A stretch of 61,205 nucleotides of DNA from an uncultured Eubacteriales bacterium (lineage in GTDB: Bacteria > Bacillota > Clostridia > Lachnospirales > Lachnospiraceae). A program made the translations under genes and the position numbers. The stretch covers positions 1-61,205 of the forward strand of contig UQCD01000014.1 in the NCBI GenBank assembly GCA_900539455.1. Direction: 5' to 3'. The notes beneath the pieces are model-generated. The model saw only the letters and a list, made by a program, of their open reading frames with translations. It did no database searches and was not told where the DNA came from. Below, in pieces: positions 17,933 through 26,271 of this stretch. How positions within the stretch are numbered: the stretch's first letter is position 1; each line of letters opens with the position of its first letter.

Positions 17933-18646
17933 CTACTCCTCCTCTATCAGTCCATTTAGCTTTATTAACGCTCTTGGCACTGAATCCTTTGAGTTTTTCC
18001 ACGGCTCATCCTTATATTTGTAATCAAATTTATTGATAAACCAGGCTAAATCCTCATTTATTCTACGCATGTTTTCATTATACAGCTTTACTGTAACTTC
18101 TACAAACTCCTCCTTTGTCTTACCACTTAGTTCCTTATCTGCTCTTTCAAGCAGCAATCCAAAATGCTCCATACAAAAGCCTAAAGAATTTTTATATTTT
18201 TCCTTAAAGGCTTCATCATTTTTCCAAAGATAAAATATAGTAGCAATATACCGGTCAAAAACATCCTTTATTCTATTACATACAAAGCAGGAGGAATTAA
18301 TATTTTTTATATAATCCAAAAGCTCTGTATTTTCTGTCTTTTTAAAGAAGCCCTTTGCTTTTGTACTAGCTGATAATTTTTCTATATCCTTGTTTATTTT
18401 GTCAGTATGGGTTTTAAGAATAAGTGCCATTCCCAGCCTATTGTTCAGCTTTAACAGCTTTTCGCTATGCTCCTTACAAAAGCCTGTTTTGTCAGTCATA
18501 GCTCTTATATCATCCTCCATATAGCTAGGACCCATTGTAAATTCAAGAGAGTTTTTTTCTAAAGATCTGAATATTTCACATACAGGACATTCACATTTCT
18601 TTTCAAAAACCTCATTTACAGGTATTGTATATAGTTTTTCTGCCAT
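17933..18646 (-). CDS. DUF6062 family protein
   Basis: 237 residues. It has four Cys-containing motifs in two repeats: CECPVC (about 18-23), FCKEH (about 56), SCFVC (about 120) and FCMEHFG (about 157). This C-x-x-C / C-x-x-H pattern, repeated twice, suggests a duplicated metal-binding fold. There is no signal peptide, so it is probably cytoplasmic. It matches what I know as DUF6062, found in Lachnospiraceae and of unknown role. It begins 1 base after the MocR gene stop, with its AAAGGAG inside that gene's end, and is the last gene of the glnS operon. Confidence 0.75.
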   Translation of the reverse strand: MAEKLYTIPVNEVFEKKCECPVCEIFRSLEKNSLEFTMGPSYMEDDIRAMTDKTGFCKEHSEKLLKLNNRLGMALILKTHTDKINKDIEKLSASTKAKGFFKKTENTELLDYIKNINSSCFVCNRIKDVFDRYIATIFYLWKNDEAFKEKYKNSLGFCMEHFGLLLERADKELSGKTKEEFVEVTVKLYNENMRRINEDLAWFINKFDYKYKDEPWKNSKDSVPRALIKLNGLIEEE

Positions 18647-18647
18647 A

Positions 18648-20048
18648 TTATTCTCCTTTCCATGCCTTATCTAATTTTTTAACGCCTTCTTTTATTTGCA
18701 GTGTGTCTAAGCCACCAAAGCCTAAGAGCACTGTATTTTCAAATTTATTTGTTGCCGTTGAAATATACTTTGAAATTGGGTATATTATTACATTTTCTTT
18801 TCCAGCCCTGCTAATAAGCTCCTCCTCATTCATTCCATTTAATACCTTTAAAGCAATATGCACTCCTGAATTTTCTCCTGATATTTCCACTCTGGTTTCC
18901 ATTTTCTTTATGGACTCTATAAGAGTATCATGCTTTATTTTATATATTTGACGCATTTTATTCAAATGTCTTTCAAAATGACCACAATCAATAAATTCCT
19001 TTACTATCATCTGGTCTATTCTGGAAACTGTTGAGGAAAAATGATTGTATTTTTTATCGAATATTTTTAACAGCTTTTCCGGTAATACCATATAGCTCAT
19101 TCTAATAGCAGGTGCTATACACCTGGACAATGTACCAATATATATGACTCTTTCGTTTATATCTACACTATTAAGGGAAGGTATTGGTCTGCCTATATAT
19201 CTAAATTCACTATCATAATCATCCTCAATAATATATTTTTCATTATGGGCAGCCCATCTTAAAAGCTCTAATCTACGCTTAATAGGCATTACAATTCCTG
19301 TAGGAAACTGGTGGGACGGAGTAACATAAACAATATCTGCGTCTGTATGCTCCAAAGTATCAACATTTATTCCCTTGTCATCTACATCTACTGGTATAAT
19401 GGTATTATTTAAAGCTTCAAATATGTGACTTGCTTTGTCATAGGCAGGGTTTTCCACAGCAACCTGCATTTTTCCAAATATATTGCATAGAAGCATTAAA
19501 AGGTAATCACTGCCTGCGCCTACTATTATCTGTTCTACTGAAGCTTCCACGCCTCTAGCCTCATATAAATATCGTTGTATACTTTCCCTAAAGGTTTTAT
19601 CACCCTTTGCATCACCTAATCTGAACAAATCACTATTATCTGCACTTAATACATTTTTTGTTATTCTTCTCCAGGTGGCAAAAGGAAAAGCTGACAAATC
19701 TATACCCGAGGTATTAAAATCTATTACTGAGGGTTTATTCTCTTTTTTTATTATTTTGTCTGAATTTACCTGTCTATTATTTACATTATCCAGCAATAAT
19801 GAAATATCTGCAACAAAATAACCCTTACATGGCACAGCATTTACATATCCTTCTGCTACAAGCTGCATATAAGCATTATCTACAGTACTTCTGCTTACCT
19901 TTAAGCTTTCAGAAAGCCTTCTTGAGGAAGGAAGCCTCATATCCTTTACAAGTCTTCCTTCCTTAATATCCTTTTTTATATGTAAATATATCTGTTCATA
20001 TAAGGGTAAATCTACATTTGAATCTAATTGTATTGCTAAATCAATCAT
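18648..20048 (-). CDS. MocR-family regulator (GntR DNA-binding + aminotransferase-like domain) lacking the PLP lysine
   Basis: 466 residues. Residues about 10-75 are a GntR winged helix (LPSSRRLSESLKVSRSTVDNAY). The rest is a fold-type I aminotransferase-like domain with YVTPSHQFPTG and EDDYDSEFRY, as in PdxR/MocR proteins. At the position of the Schiff-base Lys (family pattern G-[ST]-[FL]-S-K) the sequence reads GTLSRCIAPAIR. The codon at 19122-19124 is AGG, so Arg309 stands where Lys is expected. PLP could then not bind covalently. MocR proteins usually control vitamin B6 or amino-acid genes; no such target is adjacent. Confidence 0.88.
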   Translation of the reverse strand: MIDLAIQLDSNVDLPLYEQIYLHIKKDIKEGRLVKDMRLPSSRRLSESLKVSRSTVDNAYMQLVAEGYVNAVPCKGYFVADISLLLDNVNNRQVNSDKIIKKENKPSVIDFNTSGIDLSAFPFATWRRITKNVLSADNSDLFRLGDAKGDKTFRESIQRYLYEARGVEASVEQIIVGAGSDYLLMLLCNIFGKMQVAVENPAYDKASHIFEALNNTIIPVDVDDKGINVDTLEHTDADIVYVTPSHQFPTGIVMPIKRRLELLRWAAHNEKYIIEDDYDSEFRYIGRPIPSLNSVDINERVIYIGTLSRCIAPAIRMSYMVLPEKLLKIFDKKYNHFSSTVSRIDQMIVKEFIDCGHFERHLNKMRQIYKIKHDTLIESIKKMETRVEISGENSGVHIALKVLNGMNEEELISRAGKENVIIYPISKYISTATNKFENTVLLGFGGLDTLQIKEGVKKLDKAWKGE

Positions 20049-20052
20049 ATAA

Positions 20053-20910
20053 TTAAACCTTATTGTGCATAAGCTTTCTAAGCTCTCTAGCCTTATCCTT
20101 TAATTTTGGTGAAGCATTTTTTGATCCAACCAGGTCTGATAAAAGCTTTAAGGATTTTACATAATCCTCACACTCATAAGCCAACTCAGAAACTAAGTAT
20201 ATATATGTCCATTCGTCCATTCCACATATTGGAAAGGCTTCCTTGCTCATCGCAACAATAAAACCCTCGTAAGCCTTTTTAATATATGCCTGTTCTTCGT
20301 TTTTTAGTTTTGTCTTAACCTTTTCTAAGTCCTTTGTATCGGCTGGAAGGTTTTCAGCCTTTCCTCTTTTTAGCCAGGCAAGCTTTAAACAGGTATATGC
20401 CTTTTCACTTGTCTTTCCTTTTTTTACAACTGCATTTGCCAAAGCAAGCTCATGCCTTGTAATAGCACTGTCATATGAATATATCTCGTCTTTATCATTA
20501 ATTCCCTTAAAGAAAGGTGTAATGTTTGTTCTGATATATTTTATCTGGGCTGGTGATATATGCAAAAAAAATCTTGACAGTGCAGCATAACCACAATGAG
20601 GACAACATATTGCATCGTATTTTAACGGGTCAATATCCTCATATTTTGGCCTAAGGTCCATATCTGAGCCAGCCATTCTTGCCTTTCCTGTCTTAATTGC
20701 CTTAGCCTTAAATTCGTTGTCACATACAGGACATCTAAAACTCTTTTCAAAAATAGCATCTTTTTCTTTAGTCTTTTTATCTTCCTCTTGCTTTTTTGCC
20801 ACTTCAACAGCTACAGCAGTAGTCCCGGCTTCGTCCTCGTATAAATTCATATTTGAGAGCATTCCAAGACCAACCCTCTCTAACCCTGAAAACATATTGT
20901 TATCTGCCAT
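20053..20910 (-). CDS. DUF2225 family zinc-ribbon protein
   Basis: 285 residues. After about 50 variable residues comes CPVCDNEFKAKAI, then near residue 100 CCPHCGYAALSRFF. These two Cys pairs form a probable zinc site, as in DUF2225. The C-terminal two thirds are helical with TPR-like repeats (LALANAVVKKGKTSEKAYTC, LKLAWLKRG). No catalytic motif is seen. It lies between glnS and the MocR gene with short gaps, so it belongs to the same transcript. Its role is unknown. Confidence 0.85.
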   Translation of the reverse strand: MADNNMFSGLERVGLGMLSNMNLYEDEAGTTAVAVEVAKKQEEDKKTKEKDAIFEKSFRCPVCDNEFKAKAIKTGKARMAGSDMDLRPKYEDIDPLKYDAICCPHCGYAALSRFFLHISPAQIKYIRTNITPFFKGINDKDEIYSYDSAITRHELALANAVVKKGKTSEKAYTCLKLAWLKRGKAENLPADTKDLEKVKTKLKNEEQAYIKKAYEGFIVAMSKEAFPICGMDEWTYIYLVSELAYECEDYVKSLKLLSDLVGSKNASPKLKDKARELRKLMHNKV

Positions 20911-20930
20911 TTTATTACCTCACAGCTGGT

Positions 20931-22592
20931 TTATATTTTAAACGAGCTTTTCAATGAAACAATTCTATTAAATACTAAATGTGCTTCTGTTGAATCCTTA
21001 CAATCCACACAGAAATATCCATTTCTTACAAACTGGAAGCTATCATATGCTTTTGCCTCCTTAAGTGAAGGCTCAACATAACATTCCTTTAATACAGTCA
21101 ATGAATTTGGATTGAGATTAAGTGTTCCATCTTCATTAAGCTTTCCTTTTTCTTCATCGATTATATTTTCATATAATCTAACCTCTGCCTTAACAGCCTC
21201 TTTAGCACTAACCCAATGAATAGTTCCTTTAACCTTTCTTTCTGAAAAGCCTGAACCACTCTTTGTAGCCGGGTCATAAGTACAATGTACCTCAGTTACA
21301 TTTCCATTTTCGTCCTTAACACAATGAGTACACTTTACAAAGTAAGCATTCATAAGGCGAACCTCATTGCCAGGGAAAAGTCTGAAATACTTCTTTGGTG
21401 GTTCTTCCATAAAGTCATCTCTTTCAATGTATAGCTCTTTGCTAAATGGAAGCTTTCTACTGCCAAGCTCTGGATTTTCCTGATTATTGTCAGCGTCTAA
21501 ATACTCAACCGTATCCTCTGGATAATTGTCGATAATTAATTTTACTGGATTAAGTATAGCCATCACTCTGCTCTTTTTGAGCTTTAAATCCTCTCTTATA
21601 CAATACTCAAGCATTGCATAATCAACAGAGCTGTTTGCCTTTGAAACTCCACAAAGCTCTACGAAATTGCGTATAGATTCTGGTGTAAAGCCTCTTCTTC
21701 TAAGAGCACTGATAGAAACAAGTCTAGGATCGTCCCAGCCGTCAACTATACCATCCTCTACTAATTTCTTTATATATCGTTTTCCTGTAACCACATTTGT
21801 AAGATAAAGCTTTGCAAACTCAATCTGCTTTGGTGGCATTGGATATTCAAGTTCTCTTACTACCCAATCATATAATGGTCTATGATCCTCAAACTCAAGA
21901 GTACATATTGAATGTGTTACACCTTCAATAGCGTCCTCGATAGGATGTGCAAAATCATACATTGGATAAATGCACCACTTATCACCTGTATTGTGGTGTG
22001 TCATATGTGCCACTCTGTAAATAATCGGATCTCTCATATTAATATTAGGTGATGCCATATCTATTTTTGCACGAAGCACCTTTTCTCCGTCCTTATATAC
22101 ACCATTTTTCATTTCTTCAAACAGCTTTAAGTTTTCTTCTACAGTTCTATTTCTGTATGGACTTTCTTTTCCCGGCTCTGTAAGTGTGCCTCTGTATTCT
22201 TTGATTTCATCTGCTGTTAAATCACAAACATAGGCTTTTCCTTTTTTTATTAATCTGATAGCTGCCTCGTACATCTGGTCAAAATAATTAGAAGCGAAGA
22301 ATAATCTATCCTCCCAGTCTGCTCCTAGCCATGCAATATCTTTTTTAATAGCTTCAACAAACTCTACCTTTTCCTTTGTAGGATTTGTATCATCAAATCG
22401 CATATTAAATTTTCCGTGATATTTTACAGCCAAGCCATAATTTAAAAGTATAGATTTTGCGTGTCCAATATGAAGGTAACCATTTGGCTCCGGAGGAAAT
22501 CTTGTAGTTATATGGTCATATACGCCTTCCTCTAAATCCTTTTCTATAATCTGTTCTATAAAATTCTTTGAAACCACTTCTTTTTCTTCCAT
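20931..22592 (-). CDS. glnS: Glutaminyl-tRNA synthetase
   Basis: 553 residues, class I synthetase of the GlnRS/GluRS type. FPPEPNGYLHIGHAKS near residue 33 is the HIGH motif with the GlnRS-specific Pro-Glu-Pro-Asn. GWDDPRL and the C-terminal beta-barrel anticodon domains follow. The KMSKS-like site reads VVTGKRYIKK instead of the E. coli MSKRKL, keeping Lys-Arg. It charges tRNA-Gln directly; most Firmicutes instead use the GatCAB route, so this is one of the clostridial lineages with GlnRS. AGGAGG is 5 bases before the ATG. It is the first gene of a four-gene operon. Confidence 0.96.
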   Translation of the reverse strand: MEEKEVVSKNFIEQIIEKDLEEGVYDHITTRFPPEPNGYLHIGHAKSILLNYGLAVKYHGKFNMRFDDTNPTKEKVEFVEAIKKDIAWLGADWEDRLFFASNYFDQMYEAAIRLIKKGKAYVCDLTADEIKEYRGTLTEPGKESPYRNRTVEENLKLFEEMKNGVYKDGEKVLRAKIDMASPNINMRDPIIYRVAHMTHHNTGDKWCIYPMYDFAHPIEDAIEGVTHSICTLEFEDHRPLYDWVVRELEYPMPPKQIEFAKLYLTNVVTGKRYIKKLVEDGIVDGWDDPRLVSISALRRRGFTPESIRNFVELCGVSKANSSVDYAMLEYCIREDLKLKKSRVMAILNPVKLIIDNYPEDTVEYLDADNNQENPELGSRKLPFSKELYIERDDFMEEPPKKYFRLFPGNEVRLMNAYFVKCTHCVKDENGNVTEVHCTYDPATKSGSGFSERKVKGTIHWVSAKEAVKAEVRLYENIIDEEKGKLNEDGTLNLNPNSLTVLKECYVEPSLKEAKAYDSFQFVRNGYFCVDCKDSTEAHLVFNRIVSLKSSFKI

Positions 22593-22629
22593 GGCCGCCT
22601 CCTAAAGTCGTTAATTCTCGTATCATACT

Positions 22630-22658
22630 ATTTTACAACATATTATTAACTATTGCAA
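22630..22658 (-). promoter_or_regulatory. Sigma-A promoter of the glnS operon
   Basis: Minus strand: TTGCAA (22653-22658), 17-base spacer, TAAAAT (22630-22635), about 30 bases ahead of the glnS ribosome site. Confidence 0.75.
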
Positions 22659-22724
22659 TTCTTTATTTAATATTCACTCAACCATTCACTTCCGGCTTTT
22701 TTCTGGCATTGGATTTTCAATCTA

Positions 22725-22765
22725 AAAACACTTGTTCCATCATATTGTAATGAAACAAGTGTTTT
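22725..22765 (-). terminator. Rho-independent terminator downstream of guaB
   Basis: Perfect 12-base-pair stem (22725-22736 with 22754-22765) with a 17-base loop that can pair further, with U-rich ends. It is 86 bases past the guaB stop; the bases between (22766-22850) show nothing else. Confidence 0.75.
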
Positions 22766-22850
22766 AATTGTTAATTTTAACTTTAAAATTTCAATATTTA
22801 TATTTCGTAGTATTTAATACAATACTTATAAAAATGCCTATCTATAATGC

Positions 22851-24305
22851 TTATGAATCTATTGAGTAGTTTGGAGCTTCCTTTGTGATATGAATATCAT
22901 GTGGATGGCTTTCCTTAAGTGATGCAGCAGAAATTTTAACAAATTTTCCTGTAGTCTTAAGAGTTTCAATATCCTTTGCTCCACAATAGCCCATACCTGA
23001 ACGAATACCACCAACAAGCTGGAATACTGTATCTTCTACTGTACCCTTGTAAGCAACCCTTCCTTCAACACCTTCTGGAACAAGCTTTTTAGCATCCGTC
23101 TGGAAATATCTGTCCTTGCTGCCATTTTCCATAGCAGCAATAGAACCCATTCCTCTATATACCTTGTATTTTCTACCCTGGAATAATTCAAAAGTTCCTG
23201 GACTTTCATCACAGCCTGCAAATATGCTACCCATCATACAAACATTAGCACCTGCTGCGATTGCTTTTGTCATATCACCTGAGAACTTAATACCACCATC
23301 TGCAATAACAGGTATGCCATATTCTTTTGCAACATTGTAGCAGTCCATAATAGCTGTAACCTGTGGAACACCAATACCTGCAACAATACGGGTTGTACAA
23401 ATAGAACCAGGTCCAATACCAACCTTTACCGCATCAGCACCTGCTTCAATAAGAGCTCTTGCTGCCTCACCTGTTGCAATATTACCAGCGATAACCTGTA
23501 AATCAGGATATTTAGCCTTGATTTTCTTTAAGGTTTCAATAATATTCTTTGAATGGCCATGAGCCGAATCAATATTAATAATATCAACCTTTGCCTTTAC
23601 CAAAGCATCAACTCTGTCCATTACATTTGCTGTAATACCTACAGATGCACCACACAATAATCTGCCCTGCTCGTCCTTTGCAGCAAGTGGATATTTAATC
23701 TGCTTTTCAATATCCTTAATTGTAATAAGTCCTTTTAAGTTAAAGTTATCATCTACTAAAGGAAGCTTTTCCTTTCTGGACTTTGCAAGTATTGCCTTTG
23801 CTTCCTCAAGTGTAATACCCTGTTTTGCAGTAACTAAACCTTCAGAAGTCATAGATTCACTGATTTTCTTTGTGAAATCTGTTTCAAACTTTAAATCTCT
23901 GTTTGTAATGATTCCAACAAGCTTTCCATTTTCTGTAATTGGCACACCCGAAATTCTAAATTTTGCCATCAAATCATCTGCATCCTGTAATGTATGATTT
24001 GGAGATAACGAAAATGGATCTGTAATAACACCATTTTCTGAACGCTTAACCTTGTCAACCTCTTCTGCCTGAGCTTCGATAGACATATTCTTATGAATAA
24101 TACCGATACCACCCTGTCTAGCCATAGCGATTGCCATTCTATGCTCTGTAACAGTATCCATACCTGCACTCATCATAGGTATGTTAAGCTTAATCTTTTT
24201 TGTTAAATTTGTAGTCAATTCTATCATATTTGGTGTAACTTCCGAATATGCTGGAACTAATAGTACATCATCAAATGTGATGCCTTCACCAACGATTGTA
24301 CCCAT
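22851..24305 (-). CDS. guaB: IMP dehydrogenase
   Basis: 484 residues, normal for the bacterial enzyme. It has a TIM barrel with two CBS domains inserted at about residues 95-205, the catalytic loop GPGSICTTRIVAGIGVPQ with the active Cys near 300, the flap region and the C-terminal cap. It oxidises IMP to XMP with NAD, the committed step to GMP. It is transcribed alone from a perfect consensus promoter, with no purine riboswitch visible in the 67-base upstream gap. GAGG precedes the ATG. Confidence 0.97.
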   Translation of the reverse strand: MGTIVGEGITFDDVLLVPAYSEVTPNMIELTTNLTKKIKLNIPMMSAGMDTVTEHRMAIAMARQGGIGIIHKNMSIEAQAEEVDKVKRSENGVITDPFSLSPNHTLQDADDLMAKFRISGVPITENGKLVGIITNRDLKFETDFTKKISESMTSEGLVTAKQGITLEEAKAILAKSRKEKLPLVDDNFNLKGLITIKDIEKQIKYPLAAKDEQGRLLCGASVGITANVMDRVDALVKAKVDIINIDSAHGHSKNIIETLKKIKAKYPDLQVIAGNIATGEAARALIEAGADAVKVGIGPGSICTTRIVAGIGVPQVTAIMDCYNVAKEYGIPVIADGGIKFSGDMTKAIAAGANVCMMGSIFAGCDESPGTFELFQGRKYKVYRGMGSIAAMENGSKDRYFQTDAKKLVPEGVEGRVAYKGTVEDTVFQLVGGIRSGMGYCGAKDIETLKTTGKFVKISAASLKESHPHDIHITKEAPNYSIDS

Positions 24306-24347
24306 TTCCGTTTCCTCACTTTCTTGTATTCTAAAATATTAGAAAAA

Positions 24348-24376
24348 ATTATAAATGATTTTTTTATATATGTCAA
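24348..24376 (-). promoter_or_regulatory. Consensus sigma-A promoter of guaB, overlapping the upstream stop codon
   Basis: Minus strand: perfect TTGACA (24371-24376), 17-base spacer, perfect TATAAT (24348-24353). The -35 covers the TGA stop of the LTA-synthase-like gene (24373-24375). A 16-base palindrome TTCTAAAATATTAGAA (24329-24344) sits at the likely start of transcription and may be an operator. Confidence 0.85.
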
Positions 24377-26271
24377 TTATCCATTCTTTTAAAATAGTCA
24401 TATTTTAGTGTCAAATCATTCTTTCTAATCAGACTATTTATAAATGAATTTTTCTCATTCAACTGCTCCTCATTCATTTTCCCTCCACCTATTATCTCAC
24501 CATTTTCTACATATACATTTCCGTCGTACCATGAATAATCACTAAAGAATGCAAAACCTGTATAGCTTTTATCAAAAATATCACTTCCAATATAATTTTC
24601 ATTAATATATTCTATGCCAAACATATTAAGCACAGTTGGCAATATATCAATTTGTGAATTAACCTTATCAATATGCACTGATGAGCTGCCTACTTTTTCC
24701 TTCAGGTCACTGCTCCAGATAAAAAATGGTGTGTGATTAATAAGGTTGTTATCTGTTTCCTTATATTTGTCTAATATAGTTTTATCATTTAAGGTATATA
24801 AATAATGGTCTGCATAAGCCACTATAACTGTATCATCATAGTGACCATTATCCTTTAATGCCTCCATTAAAAGCTGTATGAAGTAGTCTGTTTCCCCTGC
24901 ATACAATCTGGCACAATCCTCCTCCGACAGCTCTGGCACATTGCCATCCGGATATTTCTCACTTGTAATTAATTTTCCAAGTGAACTATCAGCAGAAAAA
25001 GGTGTATGTGGTGTATAAGTAATAACATAGTGCATAAACAACCCATCACTTTTAAACAGCTTATCATAAAAGGACTTATTTAAAACAAGCTCCCTGTCAA
25101 GCTCGTAGGATAAATCATCATAATTATTTTCATCCAGAAGGCTATAGTAGTTGTCATAGCCCCAGTTCAAATAATTAATTCTTCTGGAATAATATTCTCC
25201 GGTATTCATATGGAAGGCATTAACCTGATACCCTTTTTCTTTCATAATATTAGCTAAAGAATATTTAAAGGAATTTGAACTGAAAGAATACGCATTTCTA
25301 ACATAAGAAACCGGTGTAATAAGGCCTGTGTTTACTGCCAGCTCTGAATTAAAAGTAGAGCCACCGCCATTATAGTAGGAATAATGATTATCAAAGGAAA
25401 TTGACTCCTCCTTCAGCTTGTACAGATTAGGCATAGTATCTTTATCTAACAGCCAGCTATCAGCTCCCTCAAGCTGTAGGAAAATTATATTTTTCCCTTC
25501 AAATATACCTGTATAATCATTTTCACTATGTGTAGTATGCTGTGAATATACCTCATCTAAGTATTTAATATCCTCTGGATTTTCCTTTTCCGAAGGCTTT
25601 AAGAAGGCAACATACAAATCTCTTGCAGTATATTCATATAAGCCACATATTTTCATACATTTATTACTATCATTAAAATTGTTGTATACATTTCTTGGAT
25701 TTCTCCAATTATCCCACGCCAGGCTGTCATTGGCACTTCCCATTAAGAATGGCGTAATTATATGAAGTAATAAAAAGCCTGCTATAACACCTATACTCAT
25801 TTTCCAATTATACTTTTCTCTTTTTGGAAAATGAATAAGCAGATATACAACATAACCAATTATTACTGCACAAATAAGATATATAATTGGACTTGTATTT
25901 AATATAGTGTCTAATATATAATTACTGCCCTCGCTTGCCATTAAAATCAAATGGAAGCTAAAGAAAAAGCCTGTTAGTGAATAATAAATACAGTTTGTAA
26001 GAAATACTAAAAAGAATATTATAAAGCCTATAGTGTAAAATATTTTTGCAACCCTTCCCTTAAGACTTAAGGCTATAAGCACAATTAATAAAATCCAGAT
26101 AATATTGAATAATATATTTGCAGCTATCATTTCCCTTCTAAAATAGTTAATCTTATGCCCTAGCACTCTAAGCACTACATCCATAACAATAAATGGAAGT
26201 GCCAGCAAAATTATATTCTTTAACCAGTATAAGGTTTGTTCTTTTTTAGGTAATTTTATTTTATTTTTCAT
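24373..26271 (-). CDS. LTA synthase-family sulfatase (membrane phosphoglycerol transferase)
   Basis: 632 residues from an ATG at 26271 (AAGGA eight bases upstream), overlapping the glycosyltransferase end by 11 bases. About five N-terminal membrane helices (to about residue 190) lead to an outward-facing sulfatase fold. It shows the LtaS metal and catalytic residues: Glu in LQLEGADSW, Thr in GGGSTFNSE, and Asp-His in YADHY. LtaS-type enzymes polymerise glycerol phosphate from phosphatidylglycerol into lipoteichoic acid or add it to other glycans. The overlap with a processive GT2 gene suggests a joint role in a membrane-anchored polymer. Confidence 0.9.
   Translation of the reverse strand: MKNKIKLPKKEQTLYWLKNIILLALPFIVMDVVLRVLGHKINYFRREMIAANILFNIIWILLIVLIALSLKGRVAKIFYTIGFIIFFLVFLTNCIYYSLTGFFFSFHLILMASEGSNYILDTILNTSPIIYLICAVIIGYVVYLLIHFPKREKYNWKMSIGVIAGFLLLHIITPFLMGSANDSLAWDNWRNPRNVYNNFNDSNKCMKICGLYEYTARDLYVAFLKPSEKENPEDIKYLDEVYSQHTTHSENDYTGIFEGKNIIFLQLEGADSWLLDKDTMPNLYKLKEESISFDNHYSYYNGGGSTFNSELAVNTGLITPVSYVRNAYSFSSNSFKYSLANIMKEKGYQVNAFHMNTGEYYSRRINYLNWGYDNYYSLLDENNYDDLSYELDRELVLNKSFYDKLFKSDGLFMHYVITYTPHTPFSADSSLGKLITSEKYPDGNVPELSEEDCARLYAGETDYFIQLLMEALKDNGHYDDTVIVAYADHYLYTLNDKTILDKYKETDNNLINHTPFFIWSSDLKEKVGSSSVHIDKVNSQIDILPTVLNMFGIEYINENYIGSDIFDKSYTGFAFFSDYSWYDGNVYVENGEIIGGGKMNEEQLNEKNSFINSLIRKNDLTLKYDYFKRMDN

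Noticed and set aside
24306..24372. Purine riboswitch upstream of guaB
   Set aside because: The gap is only 67 bases, filled by the promoter and ribosome site, too short for an aptamer.
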